From Acinetobacter sp. ASP199 (GTDB lineage: Bacteria; Pseudomonadota; Gammaproteobacteria; Pseudomonadales; Moraxellaceae): DNA of 64,000 nt. Within the stretch, counting starts at the first letter, position 1; the number at the start of each line of letters is the position of its first letter. The translations under genes and the position numbers were made by a program. Shown here piece by piece: positions 36,766-45,102 of the stretch. The DNA lies in assembly GCF_022700675.1 (NCBI RefSeq), contig NZ_CP062182.1, forward strand, positions 62,001 to 126,000. Reading direction: 5' to 3'. Under the pieces are notes generated by a model. That model was not told the DNA's origin, ran no database searches, and saw only the letters and a program-made list of their open reading frames with translations.

Positions 36766-37839
36766 ATGAAGATCACACATTTATTATCTGATAAACCTTA
36801 TAGCGGTATTGCGATTGCAGTGTGCTTCGCAATCCTGATGATTCTGCCATGGTTGCATTTGTTGCCAGTCGAGTCACCGCTTCATTTGTCGGCTTATTGG
36901 GTCACGCTCATTGGTAAAATCATGTGCTTGGCTTTGGTCGCTTTAGCACTGGATTTGGTCTGGGGCTATGCCGGTATTTTAAGTCTTGGGCATGGTTTGT
37001 ACTTTGCGCTCGGCGGTTATGCCTTTGGTATGTACCTGATGCGTCAGTCTGCAGGCGATGGCTTACCGGATTTTATGCGCTTCCTAAGCTGGACGGAACT
37101 GCCATGGTTCTGGGTAGGTACTGAACATTTCCTGTGGGCATTGGCATTGGTGGTTTTGGTTCCCGGCATTATCGCTTTTATCTTTGGCTTCTTTGCCTTC
37201 CGTTCCAAAATTAAAGGCGTGTATTTCTCCATCATTACCCAAGCGATGACCTTTGCCGCAGCACTATTGTTCTTTCGCAATGAAACGGGTTTTGGCGGTA
37301 ACAATGGCTTTACCGGTTTTAAAACCATTTTGGGTATGGACATTACATCTGCTTCGATGCGCGCAACGCTGTGCTTTATCACGGCAGTAGTGCTGTTGCT
37401 TTGTTTTGTCGGTTTACGCCATTTAATGAACAAACCATATGGTCGTGTACTCGGGGCAATTCGTGACAGTGAAAACCGCTTGCAGTATTTGGGCTACCGT
37501 ACGCTGTGGTACAAGCTGTCTGCATGGGTACTTTCTGCAGTGATTGCAGGTATTGCAGGGGCATTGTATGTGCCGCAAGCAGGCATTATCAACCCAAGTG
37601 AAATGAACCCTGTCAACTCGATTGAAATGGCAGTTTGGGTAGCAGCCGGTGGTCGTGGCACTTTAATTGGTCCATTGATTGGTGCAGGTGTCATTAACGG
37701 TGTGAAAACCTATTTCACCTCGGCATATCCTGAAGCATGGCTGTTGATTTTAGGGGCACTGTTCATTGTGGTGACCATTTTCCTACCGAAAGGCATTATT
37801 GGTTTGTTTGACCGTTTTAAAAAGGAGCGCAGTGAATGA
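36766..37839 (+). CDS. urtC: Urea ABC transporter, permease UrtC
   Basis: 357-residue LivM-type permease with about ten membrane segments. LALDLVWGYAGILSLGHGLYFALGGYA and FRNETGFGGNNGFTGFK are characteristic of UrtC. GGAG lies six bases before the ATG. Its end overlaps urtD by four bases (ATGA), implying coupling. Pairs with UrtB to form the urea channel. Confidence 0.96.
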   Translation: MKITHLLSDKPYSGIAIAVCFAILMILPWLHLLPVESPLHLSAYWVTLIGKIMCLALVALALDLVWGYAGILSLGHGLYFALGGYAFGMYLMRQSAGDGLPDFMRFLSWTELPWFWVGTEHFLWALALVVLVPGIIAFIFGFFAFRSKIKGVYFSIITQAMTFAAALLFFRNETGFGGNNGFTGFKTILGMDITSASMRATLCFITAVVLLLCFVGLRHLMNKPYGRVLGAIRDSENRLQYLGYRTLWYKLSAWVLSAVIAGIAGALYVPQAGIINPSEMNPVNSIEMAVWVAAGGRGTLIGPLIGAGVINGVKTYFTSAYPEAWLLILGALFIVVTIFLPKGIIGLFDRFKKERSE

Positions 37840-38654
37840 GCGAATTAACACAGCCTCATGGCGGTCATGTGGCCGAAAGCTATGGTCGTCCTAAAGAACA
37901 AGGTGCAGATTTTAGTCATGGGATCGCGCTGTATTTAGAAAAAGTCAGTGTTTGGTTTGATTCGTTCCGTGCTTTAAATGATTTGTCTTTATATATCAAT
38001 GAAGGGGAATTGCGTTGCATCATCGGGCCAAATGGGGCGGGTAAAACCACGCTGATGGATGTGATTACAGGCAAAACGCGTCCAACTGAAGGCTCCGCAT
38101 TTTTTGGTCAAAATTATGATTTAGCCAAAATGAGCACAGAAGAAATTGCCGAAGCGGGGATTGGGCGTAAGTTCCAAAAACCAACGGTGTTTGAAAATTT
38201 CACTGTGATGGAAAATTTGCTACTAGCTGTCCCAAAAGACAAGCGCGTGCAAAAGAGCTTCTTTAGCAAACTCGGCCCCGATGCGCAAAATGCGTTGGAT
38301 GAATCTTTGGAGCAAATTCGTTTAAAAGAGTTTATTTCCAAACCTGCGGGGCTGTTGTCACATGGTCAAAAGCAGTGGCTTGAGATTGGCATGCTGCTGA
38401 TGCAACGTCCAAAACTGATTTTACTCGATGAACCTGTGGCAGGCATGACCGATGCAGAAACGGAGCGTACTGCTGAGCTGTGTCTAGAGCTGAAAAAGAA
38501 CCACACTTTGGTGGTGGTTGAACATGACATGAGCTTTATTGACACCATCAGTGAAAAAGTCACGGTACTCGCGCAGGGTGCAATTTTGGCAGAAGGCACA
38601 TTGGCAGAAGTGCAAGCCAATGAAGATGTCATTGAAAAGTATTTAGGACGTTAA
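37836..38654 (+). CDS. urtD: Urea ABC transporter, ATPase UrtD
   Basis: 272 residues. Walker A GPNGAGKTT (about residues 64-72), signature LLSHGQKQWLEIG and Walker B LILLDEPVAGM are intact; VVVEHDMSFI is the switch region. The QKQ signature and the N-terminal extension of about 30 residues are usual for UrtD. Start overlaps the urtC stop. Confidence 0.96.
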   Translation: MSELTQPHGGHVAESYGRPKEQGADFSHGIALYLEKVSVWFDSFRALNDLSLYINEGELRCIIGPNGAGKTTLMDVITGKTRPTEGSAFFGQNYDLAKMSTEEIAEAGIGRKFQKPTVFENFTVMENLLLAVPKDKRVQKSFFSKLGPDAQNALDESLEQIRLKEFISKPAGLLSHGQKQWLEIGMLLMQRPKLILLDEPVAGMTDAETERTAELCLELKKNHTLVVVEHDMSFIDTISEKVTVLAQGAILAEGTLAEVQANEDVIEKYLGR

Positions 38655-38664
38655 GGAGACCGCG

Positions 38665-39363
38665 ATGTTAGAAGTCAAAGACGTCAATCAGTTTTATGGG
38701 GGCAGTCATATTTTGCGTGATGTGTCCTTTACTGCGCCTGTTGGTAAATGTTCGGTGGTGCTTGGGCGTAATGGTGTAGGTAAAACTACACTGCTCAAGT
38801 GTTTGATGGGGATTTTACCGGTTAAGTCGGGGCAGATTCTACTCGATGGTAAAGACATTTCCAAACTGAGTCCAGAACAGCGTGTCCGTGAGGGCTTGGC
38901 TTATGTACCACAAGGTCGTGATATCTTCTCAACGCTGACAGTAGAAGAAAACATCCTGATTGGTATGGCAAAGTTTAAAGGCGCGAAAACCCGTAAAGTG
39001 CCTGAGCATCTGTATGAAATTTTCCCTGTGCTAGATGAAATGAAGCATCGCCGTGGGGGAGATTTGTCAGGTGGTCAGCAGCAGCAACTTGCCATCGCTC
39101 GTGCCTTGGCTTCCGAGCCTCGGGTACTGATTTTGGATGAGCCGACTGAGGGGATTCAGCCCTCAATCATTAAAGATATTGGTCGCGTCATTCGTAAACT
39201 TGCCGATGGTGGTGAGATGGCGATTGTGTTGGTTGAACAGTTCTATGATTTTGCTGAAGAACTTGCCGATGGTTATACAGTGATGGCACGTGGGCAAGTT
39301 GTGGCACAAGGTGTAGGTAGTGAAATGCCTGAGAAGGGAATTCGGGAGTTAGTGGCGATTTAA
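38665..39363 (+). CDS. urtE: Urea ABC transporter, ATPase UrtE
   Basis: 232 residues, LivF type. Walker A GRNGVGKTT (residues 34-42), signature LSGGQQQQLAIARAL and Walker B LILDEPTEGI. AAGGAG eight bases upstream of the ATG, ten bases after urtD. Last gene of the operon, closed by the terminator at 39372. Urease genes, which usually accompany or depend on this transporter, are not in the window. Confidence 0.96.
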   Translation: MLEVKDVNQFYGGSHILRDVSFTAPVGKCSVVLGRNGVGKTTLLKCLMGILPVKSGQILLDGKDISKLSPEQRVREGLAYVPQGRDIFSTLTVEENILIGMAKFKGAKTRKVPEHLYEIFPVLDEMKHRRGGDLSGGQQQQLAIARALASEPRVLILDEPTEGIQPSIIKDIGRVIRKLADGGEMAIVLVEQFYDFAEELADGYTVMARGQVVAQGVGSEMPEKGIRELVAI

Positions 39364-39371
39364 TATACAAA

Positions 39372-39405
39372 AAATTAAAGCCCGTTAGGGCTTTAATTTG
39401 TTTTT
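39372..39405. terminator. Bidirectional terminator after urtE
   Basis: AAATTAAAGCCC-GTTA-GGGCTTTAATTT, a 12-bp perfect stem; it overlaps the last codons of the convergent gene. Confidence 0.9.
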
Positions 39406-40091
39406 CGTAATAGGTTAACTTCTTCGGTTTTCAATATCTTAAACTCAAGTTTATTCGTATCTTTATTTTCTTTAAAAGCAATTACATGTTCATTCTGTTT
39501 CTCTAGCATATAAAAGCCATCAAAATTATTGTTGGTATAAATTTGATAAAAATCATTTGTTTTAATTTTAAGGACAGCGTTAAAAGTTCCACATAAATAA
39601 TATGATATACCTGTAAGTAAAACTATTTGGACAAGAGTAATTCTTTTAAAAAAATCATCATGCATCTTTAAAGCTAAGTAGAAACTATAACTTAAGATGT
39701 ATGCTAAACAATACAGAATGATAAAAACTATTACTTGCGGATTAATCAAGTTCAACCAATAGCTTATCCCAACAATAATTGCGCTTATTCCGAAAATGAC
39801 TGAAGTACTAAATAATAATGTTGTTATAGAGATCGATTTTTTTACTATCATTCGGCCATGAATGTTTTGAATTGCTAGTAAAGCTCCAAAAGTAAATCCA
39901 ATCATTTGATAGGATGTATAAATTATCAAAGTTGATATAGATAAATCTTTTAAAAGCCATAAAGCATCAAATTTAGTGTAATAGCCTACAAAATATAGAA
40001 CGGATAAGCCTGAGAAAATTGCATATATAATCGGTAAATTTCCTAATAAAGTTTTTAGTTCTAAATATTCATTTTTATTGAATTCTTGCAT
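39393..40091 (-). CDS. Hypothetical membrane protein
   Basis: 232 residues with about five hydrophobic segments (approximately 18-38, 50-75, 85-110, 115-140, 150-170), then a hydrophilic C-terminal part rich in Asn and Lys. I recognise no family. It is noticeably more AT-rich than the urt genes. The ATG at 40091 shares a base with the TGA of the upstream gene (TGATG), so the two form a coupled pair. The 3' end overlaps the urtE terminator stem. A recently acquired or fast-evolving accessory pair is possible. Confidence 0.65.
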   Translation of the reverse strand: MQEFNKNEYLELKTLLGNLPIIYAIFSGLSVLYFVGYYTKFDALWLLKDLSISTLIIYTSYQMIGFTFGALLAIQNIHGRMIVKKSISITTLLFSTSVIFGISAIIVGISYWLNLINPQVIVFIILYCLAYILSYSFYLALKMHDDFFKRITLVQIVLLTGISYYLCGTFNAVLKIKTNDFYQIYTNNNFDGFYMLEKQNEHVIAFKENKDTNKLEFKILKTEEVNLLRKTN

Positions 40092-40816
40092 CAATTCATT
40101 ACTCTTAAATAAACCCCACTTGATGAAACATTATGTCCAAAACCACAGTGGGTATTTTTAGTTTCATCAACTTGGATGTATTGCCCTTGTTTTACATCAA
40201 AACCAAATTTCAACTCAATTTTACAGTCTTCTAAACGATATAACGCTCGCTTGCTTTGTCGTGGCATATGGGTTTCAAACTCTCCCATATTGGGACCATA
40301 AATTAAACTACGTGGTCCCATATATAGACCATTAAATTCAATGTAATAAGCATTTTTCTGCTGTTTGACCGTAATGGTGTTCCATGCGCCAAACCCTGCA
40401 TAACTGACATATTCTCCAACCAAGTTTGTAGACGGCTTTGGTACAGGAAGCTGCTTTAAATTAAATTGACTGCTTTTCATGTCAGGGAAAACTGAAAACC
40501 AAGCACGTGCCCAGCCATTTTGCCCAAGTTTTGCATAACTCAGACCAACATTATTAAATGCGGTACTAATGGCTTGCGGAGAAAAAGAAACTCCGCTTTC
40601 CTCATGGTTAAATTGACAAAAAGCAGCCCAAGCGGCTTGCTGCTTAAATGCATTGATGGCTTTTTGATATTGTTGTTGATCGTAAATTTTTTTACCTGAA
40701 GCAGCATAATTTTTGACTTTGGCACACTCAAGACGTAATTCTTCTTGATAGCTTAGATCGGCCCATGCACCTGTGCTGCACGCCAACAGACTCAAACTTA
40801 AAATCACTTTATTCAT
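40091..40816 (-). CDS. Hypothetical exported protein
   Basis: From ATG 40816 the protein is 241 residues with a signal peptide NKVILSLSLLACSTGAWA cleaved before DLSY. The N-terminal mature part (YQKAINAFKQQAAWAAFC..VGLSYAKLGQNGWARAWF) looks like one or two TPR-type helical hairpins; the C-terminal half is beta-rich with two cysteines. The frame opens earlier at 40834, but the later ATG gives the clean signal peptide. No function assigned; translationally coupled to the membrane protein downstream. Confidence 0.65.
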   Translation of the reverse strand: MNKVILSLSLLACSTGAWADLSYQEELRLECAKVKNYAASGKKIYDQQQYQKAINAFKQQAAWAAFCQFNHEESGVSFSPQAISTAFNNVGLSYAKLGQNGWARAWFSVFPDMKSSQFNLKQLPVPKPSTNLVGEYVSYAGFGAWNTITVKQQKNAYYIEFNGLYMGPRSLIYGPNMGEFETHMPRQSKRALYRLEDCKIELKFGFDVKQGQYIQVDETKNTHCGFGHNVSSSGVYLRVMN

Positions 40817-40887
40817 GGTAGTGCCCAATCTCATCTATGCCACTTTCAACATAGTCGGCTTAGACCGTGACCACAATTAAAAAATGT

Positions 40888-41073
40888 TTAATCCTGTGAG
40901 GAAATGTGGATAGGTGCTGGGAACTGAAACACATCACAATTATGACCCTCACCAATGCGATCCACCACGGCAAAGTTACTTGGGCTTTCTAATGTTAGTA
41001 AGGGGTGATGCCATGTGCCTGCACCATAATTTACGCCTTTTGAACCATTCGGATGACGTTCCAGGGTCTACAT
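40888..41073 (-). pseudogene. allA: Remnant of ureidoglycolate lyase (allA) with an internal deletion
   Basis: On the minus strand the frame reads [24 protein letters not shown], in pieces LERHP + NGSKGVNY + GTWHHPLL, then [17 protein letters not shown] and a TAA at 40888. These are the conserved C-terminal blocks of AllA, but in intact AllA about 45 residues lie between the LERHP and GVNY blocks; here they are fused. The N-terminal half is absent and a TAG (41068-41070) precedes the remnant. AllA releases urea from ureidoglycolate in allantoin breakdown. Clearly non-functional. Confidence 0.75.
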
Positions 41074-41180
41074 ATTGTGAAATGCATTATTAGCAATATT
41101 ATTAACAATTCTTTGGGCCAAAAATGCATGAAAATTAATGATAATAAGCACATAAAATCATAACAGTGATTGATCAGCAG

Positions 41181-41200
41181 AAGGGCACAAGCCCTTTTTT
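41181..41200 (+). terminator. Orphan terminator-like hairpin
   Basis: AAGGGC-ACAA-GCCCTT then T residues on the plus strand. No plus-strand gene lies upstream; it may be left from a lost gene or end a small RNA. Confidence 0.45.
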
Positions 41201-41250
41201 ATGTTTGTATTTTCTTATTGTAGTCTGTGTTTAATATACAAAAATCCAAG

Positions 41251-41763
41251 TTAATTTTGATCCAGATTAAGCTGAAGCAAGATCAGGTCATGCCATTGAC
41301 TAAACTTTTCTCCAACCTGCGGCAGTTAGCCCGTTTGGATAAAACCTAATTTTTGATGCAAATGAATTGAAGCTGCATTTTCCGAGTCAATTGCAGCCAC
41401 CATAATATGCATACCCTGACTTTTGGCAATTTCCATCAAGCGTAATAGCAACTGTTTTCCTATCCCTTGACCGATATAGTCAGAATCTAAAAAGACTGAA
41501 TGCTCAATTGTTTTATAAAAGCCCTGAATACTACGGAACTGGTCATAGTTGGCATAGCCAATCACTTTGCCTGTAGGTTGATGTTCTGCAATCAGCACCG
41601 GATGGTTTTGTTCTTAAAGTGCTTCAAACCAGGTCTGTATCTCTGATATTGCCATCGCGGTATGGTTCCAGGTGGCACTACCATTCAGGACCTCCTGATT
41701 ATAGATTTCACGGATACTCTCAAGGTCATTTTTATTGGCTGGACGGATCTGGGTCTGGCTCAT
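41251..41763 (-). pseudogene. GNAT acetyltransferase (phosphinothricin acetyltransferase-like) with two nonsense codons
   Basis: From ATG 41763 the frame reads SQTQIRPANKNDLESIREIYNQ, typical of the Pat/MnaT GNAT group, to a TAA at 41614-41616; it resumes with EQNHPVLIAEHQ, contains the acetyl-CoA loop IGQGIGKQLL and LHQKLGF, meets a second TAA at 41326-41328, and continues with LPQVGEKFSQWHDLILLQLNLD to TAA 41251. All three segments are in one frame and together make a full-length 170-residue protein. Both stops replaced sense codons by point change. No frameshift is seen. Confidence 0.85.
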
Positions 41764-41796
41764 GGTAGTACCTGCTGATCAATTTTATAAAAGAAT

Positions 41797-41826
41797 AAAA
41801 AAAGCAGAACCGGAGTTCTGCTTTTT
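41797..41826 (-). terminator. Terminator after the Tsx-like gene
   Basis: AAAAAGCAGAAC-CGGA-GTTCTGCTTTTT, 12-bp stem with T run on the minus strand. Confidence 0.9.
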
Positions 41827-41840
41827 CAATGAAGGCAATC

Positions 41841-42575
41841 TTAGAAGTGGTACTTCACAAGCGCACTTACATCGTGTTGGTCAATGTCGCTACCGTATTT
41901 GTTATTCCAAACAGAATGTTCGATACCTACATATAACTTAGTTTCTGGAGAAATATGTTTACCGACATTCCATTTATATTGTGAAGTCCAGTTAAGTTCA
42001 CTTTTATGATCATCTTCAGCAGTTGACCAATCCAAGAATGCATCGGCAAGGAATTCTTCAGAACCAATCTTGAACGGCACTGCATAAGTGATGGTCATTT
42101 GATAATCATCTTGCTGTACGGCTTTATCATTATCTACTTTGTAGAAGTTGATATTTGCATAGCTGGTATAAGGAATATTTAATGCAAAGCCAATACCGTA
42201 TAAGTAGTTGTTAAAGTTTGAACCACCTTCCCAAGTAGTAGAAATTAGAACATCTTTAATTGGACCAGCTTCAAGTTTTTGACCTGAAATGGCACCTAAG
42301 CTTAAACGTGGTGCAACTTCGAAATAGGTTGCATTACCTTCTGGATCATTGTTAGAACGGTCTGCAAAAGCAAAGAAATCACCATACTTAAGACCTGCCG
42401 CATATTCGGCAGTAATCGTGGTTTGGTCAAGCTTTTCATTGCCAGTAGCAAATGGTGATTTATAGCTTTCGCCGTATAGACCAGAAAGACTGAAGTCTTG
42501 CCAGATAGGTGCTGCCTGAGTCAAAGCCGCAGTAGAAGATAGCGCACAAAGTGCAGCGATTTGTTTAAGTTTCAT
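41841..42575 (-). CDS. Tsx-like outer-membrane nucleoside channel
   Basis: 244 residues with a signal peptide (LKQIAALCALSSTAALTQA) and alternating beta-strand character; it ends in the outer-membrane targeting signal YHF. The N-terminus IWQDFSLSGLYGESYK and the strand pattern resemble Tsx/OmpK channel proteins (Channel_Tsx), which pass nucleosides and related small molecules. It is intact, unlike the genes on both sides, and stands between remnants of allA and puuE, which suggests purine or nucleoside uptake as its role. Family assignment by appearance only. Confidence 0.65.
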   Translation of the reverse strand: MKLKQIAALCALSSTAALTQAAPIWQDFSLSGLYGESYKSPFATGNEKLDQTTITAEYAAGLKYGDFFAFADRSNNDPEGNATYFEVAPRLSLGAISGQKLEAGPIKDVLISTTWEGGSNFNNYLYGIGFALNIPYTSYANINFYKVDNDKAVQQDDYQMTITYAVPFKIGSEEFLADAFLDWSTAEDDHKSELNWTSQYKWNVGKHISPETKLYVGIEHSVWNNKYGSDIDQHDVSALVKYHF

Positions 42576-42732
42576 TAAAATCTCTCCCCCAAGAAAGCAG
42601 ATAAAGCATACAGATTAATAAGTAAAAATAAAGTAAAAATTGACGATTAACAGGAATGTCTCATATTTCAATAGCGCAAAGTTTCAAAAATCAGTCGCTT
42701 AATGATGACTGTCTGCAGTCTGTTCTGAAGCA

Positions 42733-42992
42733 ACAAGCCAGTACGTGAGCCATATTTATACATCGAATCCATGGAGCGGTGTATTGCTGGAAAACGGGCA
42801 GCACTAACGATTTCGGACAGGAGCTGCTCGGAACCGCTATCACCATGTTCACATGATTTTCCCCAACTTCCTCGTAATTCAAAACAAACTGTACTGCGAT
42901 CCGGGCAGCATTTGGGCGTTGGGCAGATGGTGGTTTGCCGTGATAGCTGACAAATCGCGTGAATATTCCTTCTTTTGCGTCGTTTCAATCAA
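42733..42992 (-). pseudogene. puuE: 5' remnant of allantoinase (puuE) with frameshifts
   Basis: Minus-strand reading, starting after a GAGGA site at about 42998, gives EYSRDL, then in another frame SYHGKPPSAQRPNAARIAVQ and FVLNYEEVGENHV, then in a third frame HGDSGSEQLLSEIVSAA and RSMDSMYKYGSRTGL. These are consecutive blocks of the N-terminus of PuuE, the polysaccharide-deacetylase-type allantoinase. At least two frameshifts are needed to join them, the start codon is TTG, and homology ends near 42733, leaving about 75 of about 300 residues. Non-functional. Confidence 0.75.
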
Positions 42993-43262
42993 TTGCTTTC
43001 CTCGTAAGTAAGCAGTTGTCACTATCGATTGTCCTTTTGCTAAAAAAATCAAAATATCACTTGCATATTTTTAAGAGAGGACCGATATTCAAAGTATAAG
43101 GACACGGTTCTGCAGACTCAAAAATGTGTTCATCATTCAATGTGGAGGGTTAATCCAAAACGATTTGAAGAAGTGAAATGCAATACAAAACAGTAAGCTA
43201 CAAATGTGCCAAGATAAAAAATCTGCACTAAAAAAGTTAAAATGATTTGAGGATGGTATTTT

Positions 43263-43631
43263 ATGAACATTGAACTCCGTACCGATAAAAATATTCGCAA
43301 TAGTGATCGCCTAATTACTTACGTTCGTACCGAATTAAATCAGGAATTCCAGCGCCATAGTGAGCGTATTACCCATTTCTCAGTGCATCTTAGCGATGAA
43401 AATGCCGCAAAAGGTGGTGATGATGATATTCGCTGCATGATCGAAGCACGTCCTGCTGGCTTGAAGCCAATTGTGGTAAACCATCATGGTCATAATATTG
43501 ATACCGCAATTCGTGGTGCTATCGACCGTTTAAAACGCAGTCTGGAACATGTGATTGAGAAAAAAGACAATGTGCGTGGTAATCCGCTAAAACTTGCCGA
43601 AGAAGAAACGGTTACCGATGTCGAAGAATAA
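43263..43631 (+). CDS. HPF/RaiA-type ribosome-associated protein
   Basis: 122 residues. The N-terminal 100 residues follow the short HPF/RaiA beta-alpha-beta fold: RTDKNIRNSDRLITYV, ITHFSVHLSDEN, RCMIEARPAGLKPIVV and a final helix AIRGAIDRLKRSLEHVIEK, with a short acidic tail. These proteins bind the 30S subunit and inactivate or protect ribosomes in stationary phase. The match is diverged from E. coli HPF, so it may be a paralogue rather than the main hibernation factor. GAGGA nine bases before the ATG. Confidence 0.75.
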   Translation: MNIELRTDKNIRNSDRLITYVRTELNQEFQRHSERITHFSVHLSDENAAKGGDDDIRCMIEARPAGLKPIVVNHHGHNIDTAIRGAIDRLKRSLEHVIEKKDNVRGNPLKLAEEETVTDVEE

Positions 43632-43646
43632 AAAGTTTTACAGATG

Positions 43647-43671
43647 AAAAAGGCCCTACGGGGCTTTTTTC
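43647..43671 (+). terminator. Terminator after the HPF-like gene
   Basis: AAAAAG-G-CCC-TAC-GGG-G-CTTTTTT hairpin with one mismatch and a T run. Confidence 0.8.
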
Positions 43672-43759
43672 AATTTTAGATAAAATAAACGAATGAGAAT
43701 AAAACAAATCCTGCTTTATTCGGCATAATAGTCGAAAACGAATTGAAGTGAGCTCCATC

Positions 43760-44302
43760 ATGTTAACTGCGCAACAACAGCTTTTTGTGCAAGCACTCGA
43801 AGAACTAGACCTGAATCAGGTGAAAAAGCTCCTGGAAGATGGACTCAATCCGAATTTTATTGATATGGAAAAAGGTCCGGTCATTTCTGTCTGGTCAGAT
43901 GGTCTGTTCAAATGGTGGGAAGAAGTCTGCGAGGCTTATGAAGCGGGCAATATTCTATCTAATGAGGAAAAACAACAGAAGCTTCAAGTGCATCTTGATA
44001 TTCTGGATACACTGATTGCAGCCAAAGTGAATCTGCATTTATGGGATGCTGAAGAAATTTATGGTCCACTTTGGGATGCAGCAAGTGCTGCCTGTGTACC
44101 GGCTGTGCAACGTTTACTGGATGAAAATGTCGATCCGAATACCCGAGATGAAGACGGCCTGACGATTCTATCTTCAATCTGTGATCTGTTCTTTGACTGT
44201 GATTTTGATGAAGTCAACTGGGCAGAAGCACTGGAAGAAGAAAAGCAGACGCTGGAACTGCTGCGTAGCCGTGGCGCGAAGATGTCCAAAGAACTCGGTT
44301 AA
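43760..44302 (+). CDS. Ankyrin-repeat protein, cytosolic
   Basis: 180 residues from ATG 43760, no signal peptide. Degenerate ankyrin units: ALEELDLNQVKKLLEDGLNPNFID (about 10-35), then LHLWDAEEIYGPLWDAASAACVPAVQRLLDENVDPNTRDEDGLTIL across residues 95-140, and LELLRSRGAK at the end. Strongly acidic. Unlike the ankyrin protein at 15626 it is not exported. Partner unknown; it lies between the HPF-like gene and an outer-membrane protein, 26 bases before the latter. Confidence 0.75.
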   Translation: MLTAQQQLFVQALEELDLNQVKKLLEDGLNPNFIDMEKGPVISVWSDGLFKWWEEVCEAYEAGNILSNEEKQQKLQVHLDILDTLIAAKVNLHLWDAEEIYGPLWDAASAACVPAVQRLLDENVDPNTRDEDGLTILSSICDLFFDCDFDEVNWAEALEEEKQTLELLRSRGAKMSKELG

Positions 44303-44328
44303 GACTTAAAAAGAAAGAGTAGCAATCT

Positions 44329-45084
44329 ATGACAACATTGAAGACATTGGGTTTTGTGGCACTGGCAAGTGCGAGCGTGCAGGTATTTGCTGCAGATTTC
44401 GCTTTTGACCGTCCGGGCACAGGGTTTAGCACGACTACGGTACCAGTAGGGCAGTTGGCTTGGGAGCAAGGCTTACCTTCATTAACTTATGAAGAGCTAG
44501 ATAATCAAAAGACTACACGACTCAATGCGGATATGTTGTTACGTACAGGTCTAAGCGATAGCCTGGAATTACAATTGGGTTGGGGTGGTCCAAGCTGGTC
44601 TAAAGTAAAAGAAGATGGCACTTCTCGTGAAGATGATGGTCTAGGTGATGTTAGTGTTGGTTTGAAAAAAGCGATTAATCTGGATGATGAACGTCTGTCG
44701 ATGGCTTTACTGGCTGAAGCACTGATTGCGACGGGTAATCAAGGCTTTAGTAATGAAGAAGACATTTATAGTTTCAGTTCAGCCGTGGCTTATCAATATA
44801 ATGATCTGGTCAATACTTCGATCACCATGCGTTATGAATGGCAGGATGACCAATGGGCAATCCAGGCCGTACCAACACTGGAATATAAAATCACCGATAA
44901 ATTGTCCGGCTTCTCAGAATTTGTCTATCGCAAGGCGGAAAGCCAAGATTATGAATATGGGCTGGGTACAGGTGTAATGTATGCCCTGAATGACCGTGTT
45001 CAGCTGGATGCCAGTGTAGGAGTGGACCTGAATGGTTCGGATAAGAGTTATACTTCAGGCCTGGGTGTAGCTTTCCTGTTCTAG
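44329..45084 (+). CDS. Outer-membrane protein, MetA-pathway phenol-degradation-like (transporter)
   Basis: 251 residues: signal peptide ending VQVFA, a mature start FAFDRPGTGFSTTTVPVGQLAWEQG, and repeated amphipathic strands with a C-terminal phenylalanine (LGVAFLF). This is the layout of the Phenol_MetA_deg family (Pfam), beta-barrel proteins of unclear substrate. The motif EDDGLGDVSVGLKKAI is typical of it. Followed by dsbD after 18 bases, so probably co-transcribed with it. Confidence 0.7.
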   Translation: MTTLKTLGFVALASASVQVFAADFAFDRPGTGFSTTTVPVGQLAWEQGLPSLTYEELDNQKTTRLNADMLLRTGLSDSLELQLGWGGPSWSKVKEDGTSREDDGLGDVSVGLKKAINLDDERLSMALLAEALIATGNQGFSNEEDIYSFSSAVAYQYNDLVNTSITMRYEWQDDQWAIQAVPTLEYKITDKLSGFSEFVYRKAESQDYEYGLGTGVMYALNDRVQLDASVGVDLNGSDKSYTSGLGVAFLF

Positions 45085-45102
45085 GAGTTTTAACCAATCG
45101 TC

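Noticed and set aside
41614..41616. Recoding (selenocysteine or readthrough) at in-frame stops
   Set aside because: The stops are TAA, not TGA, with no nearby recoding structure, and two occur in one gene; decay is simpler.
42668..42988. 106-codon minus-strand frame as an intact gene
   Set aside because: It mixes an out-of-frame 5' part with one in-frame block of puuE; the region is better explained as a frameshifted remnant.
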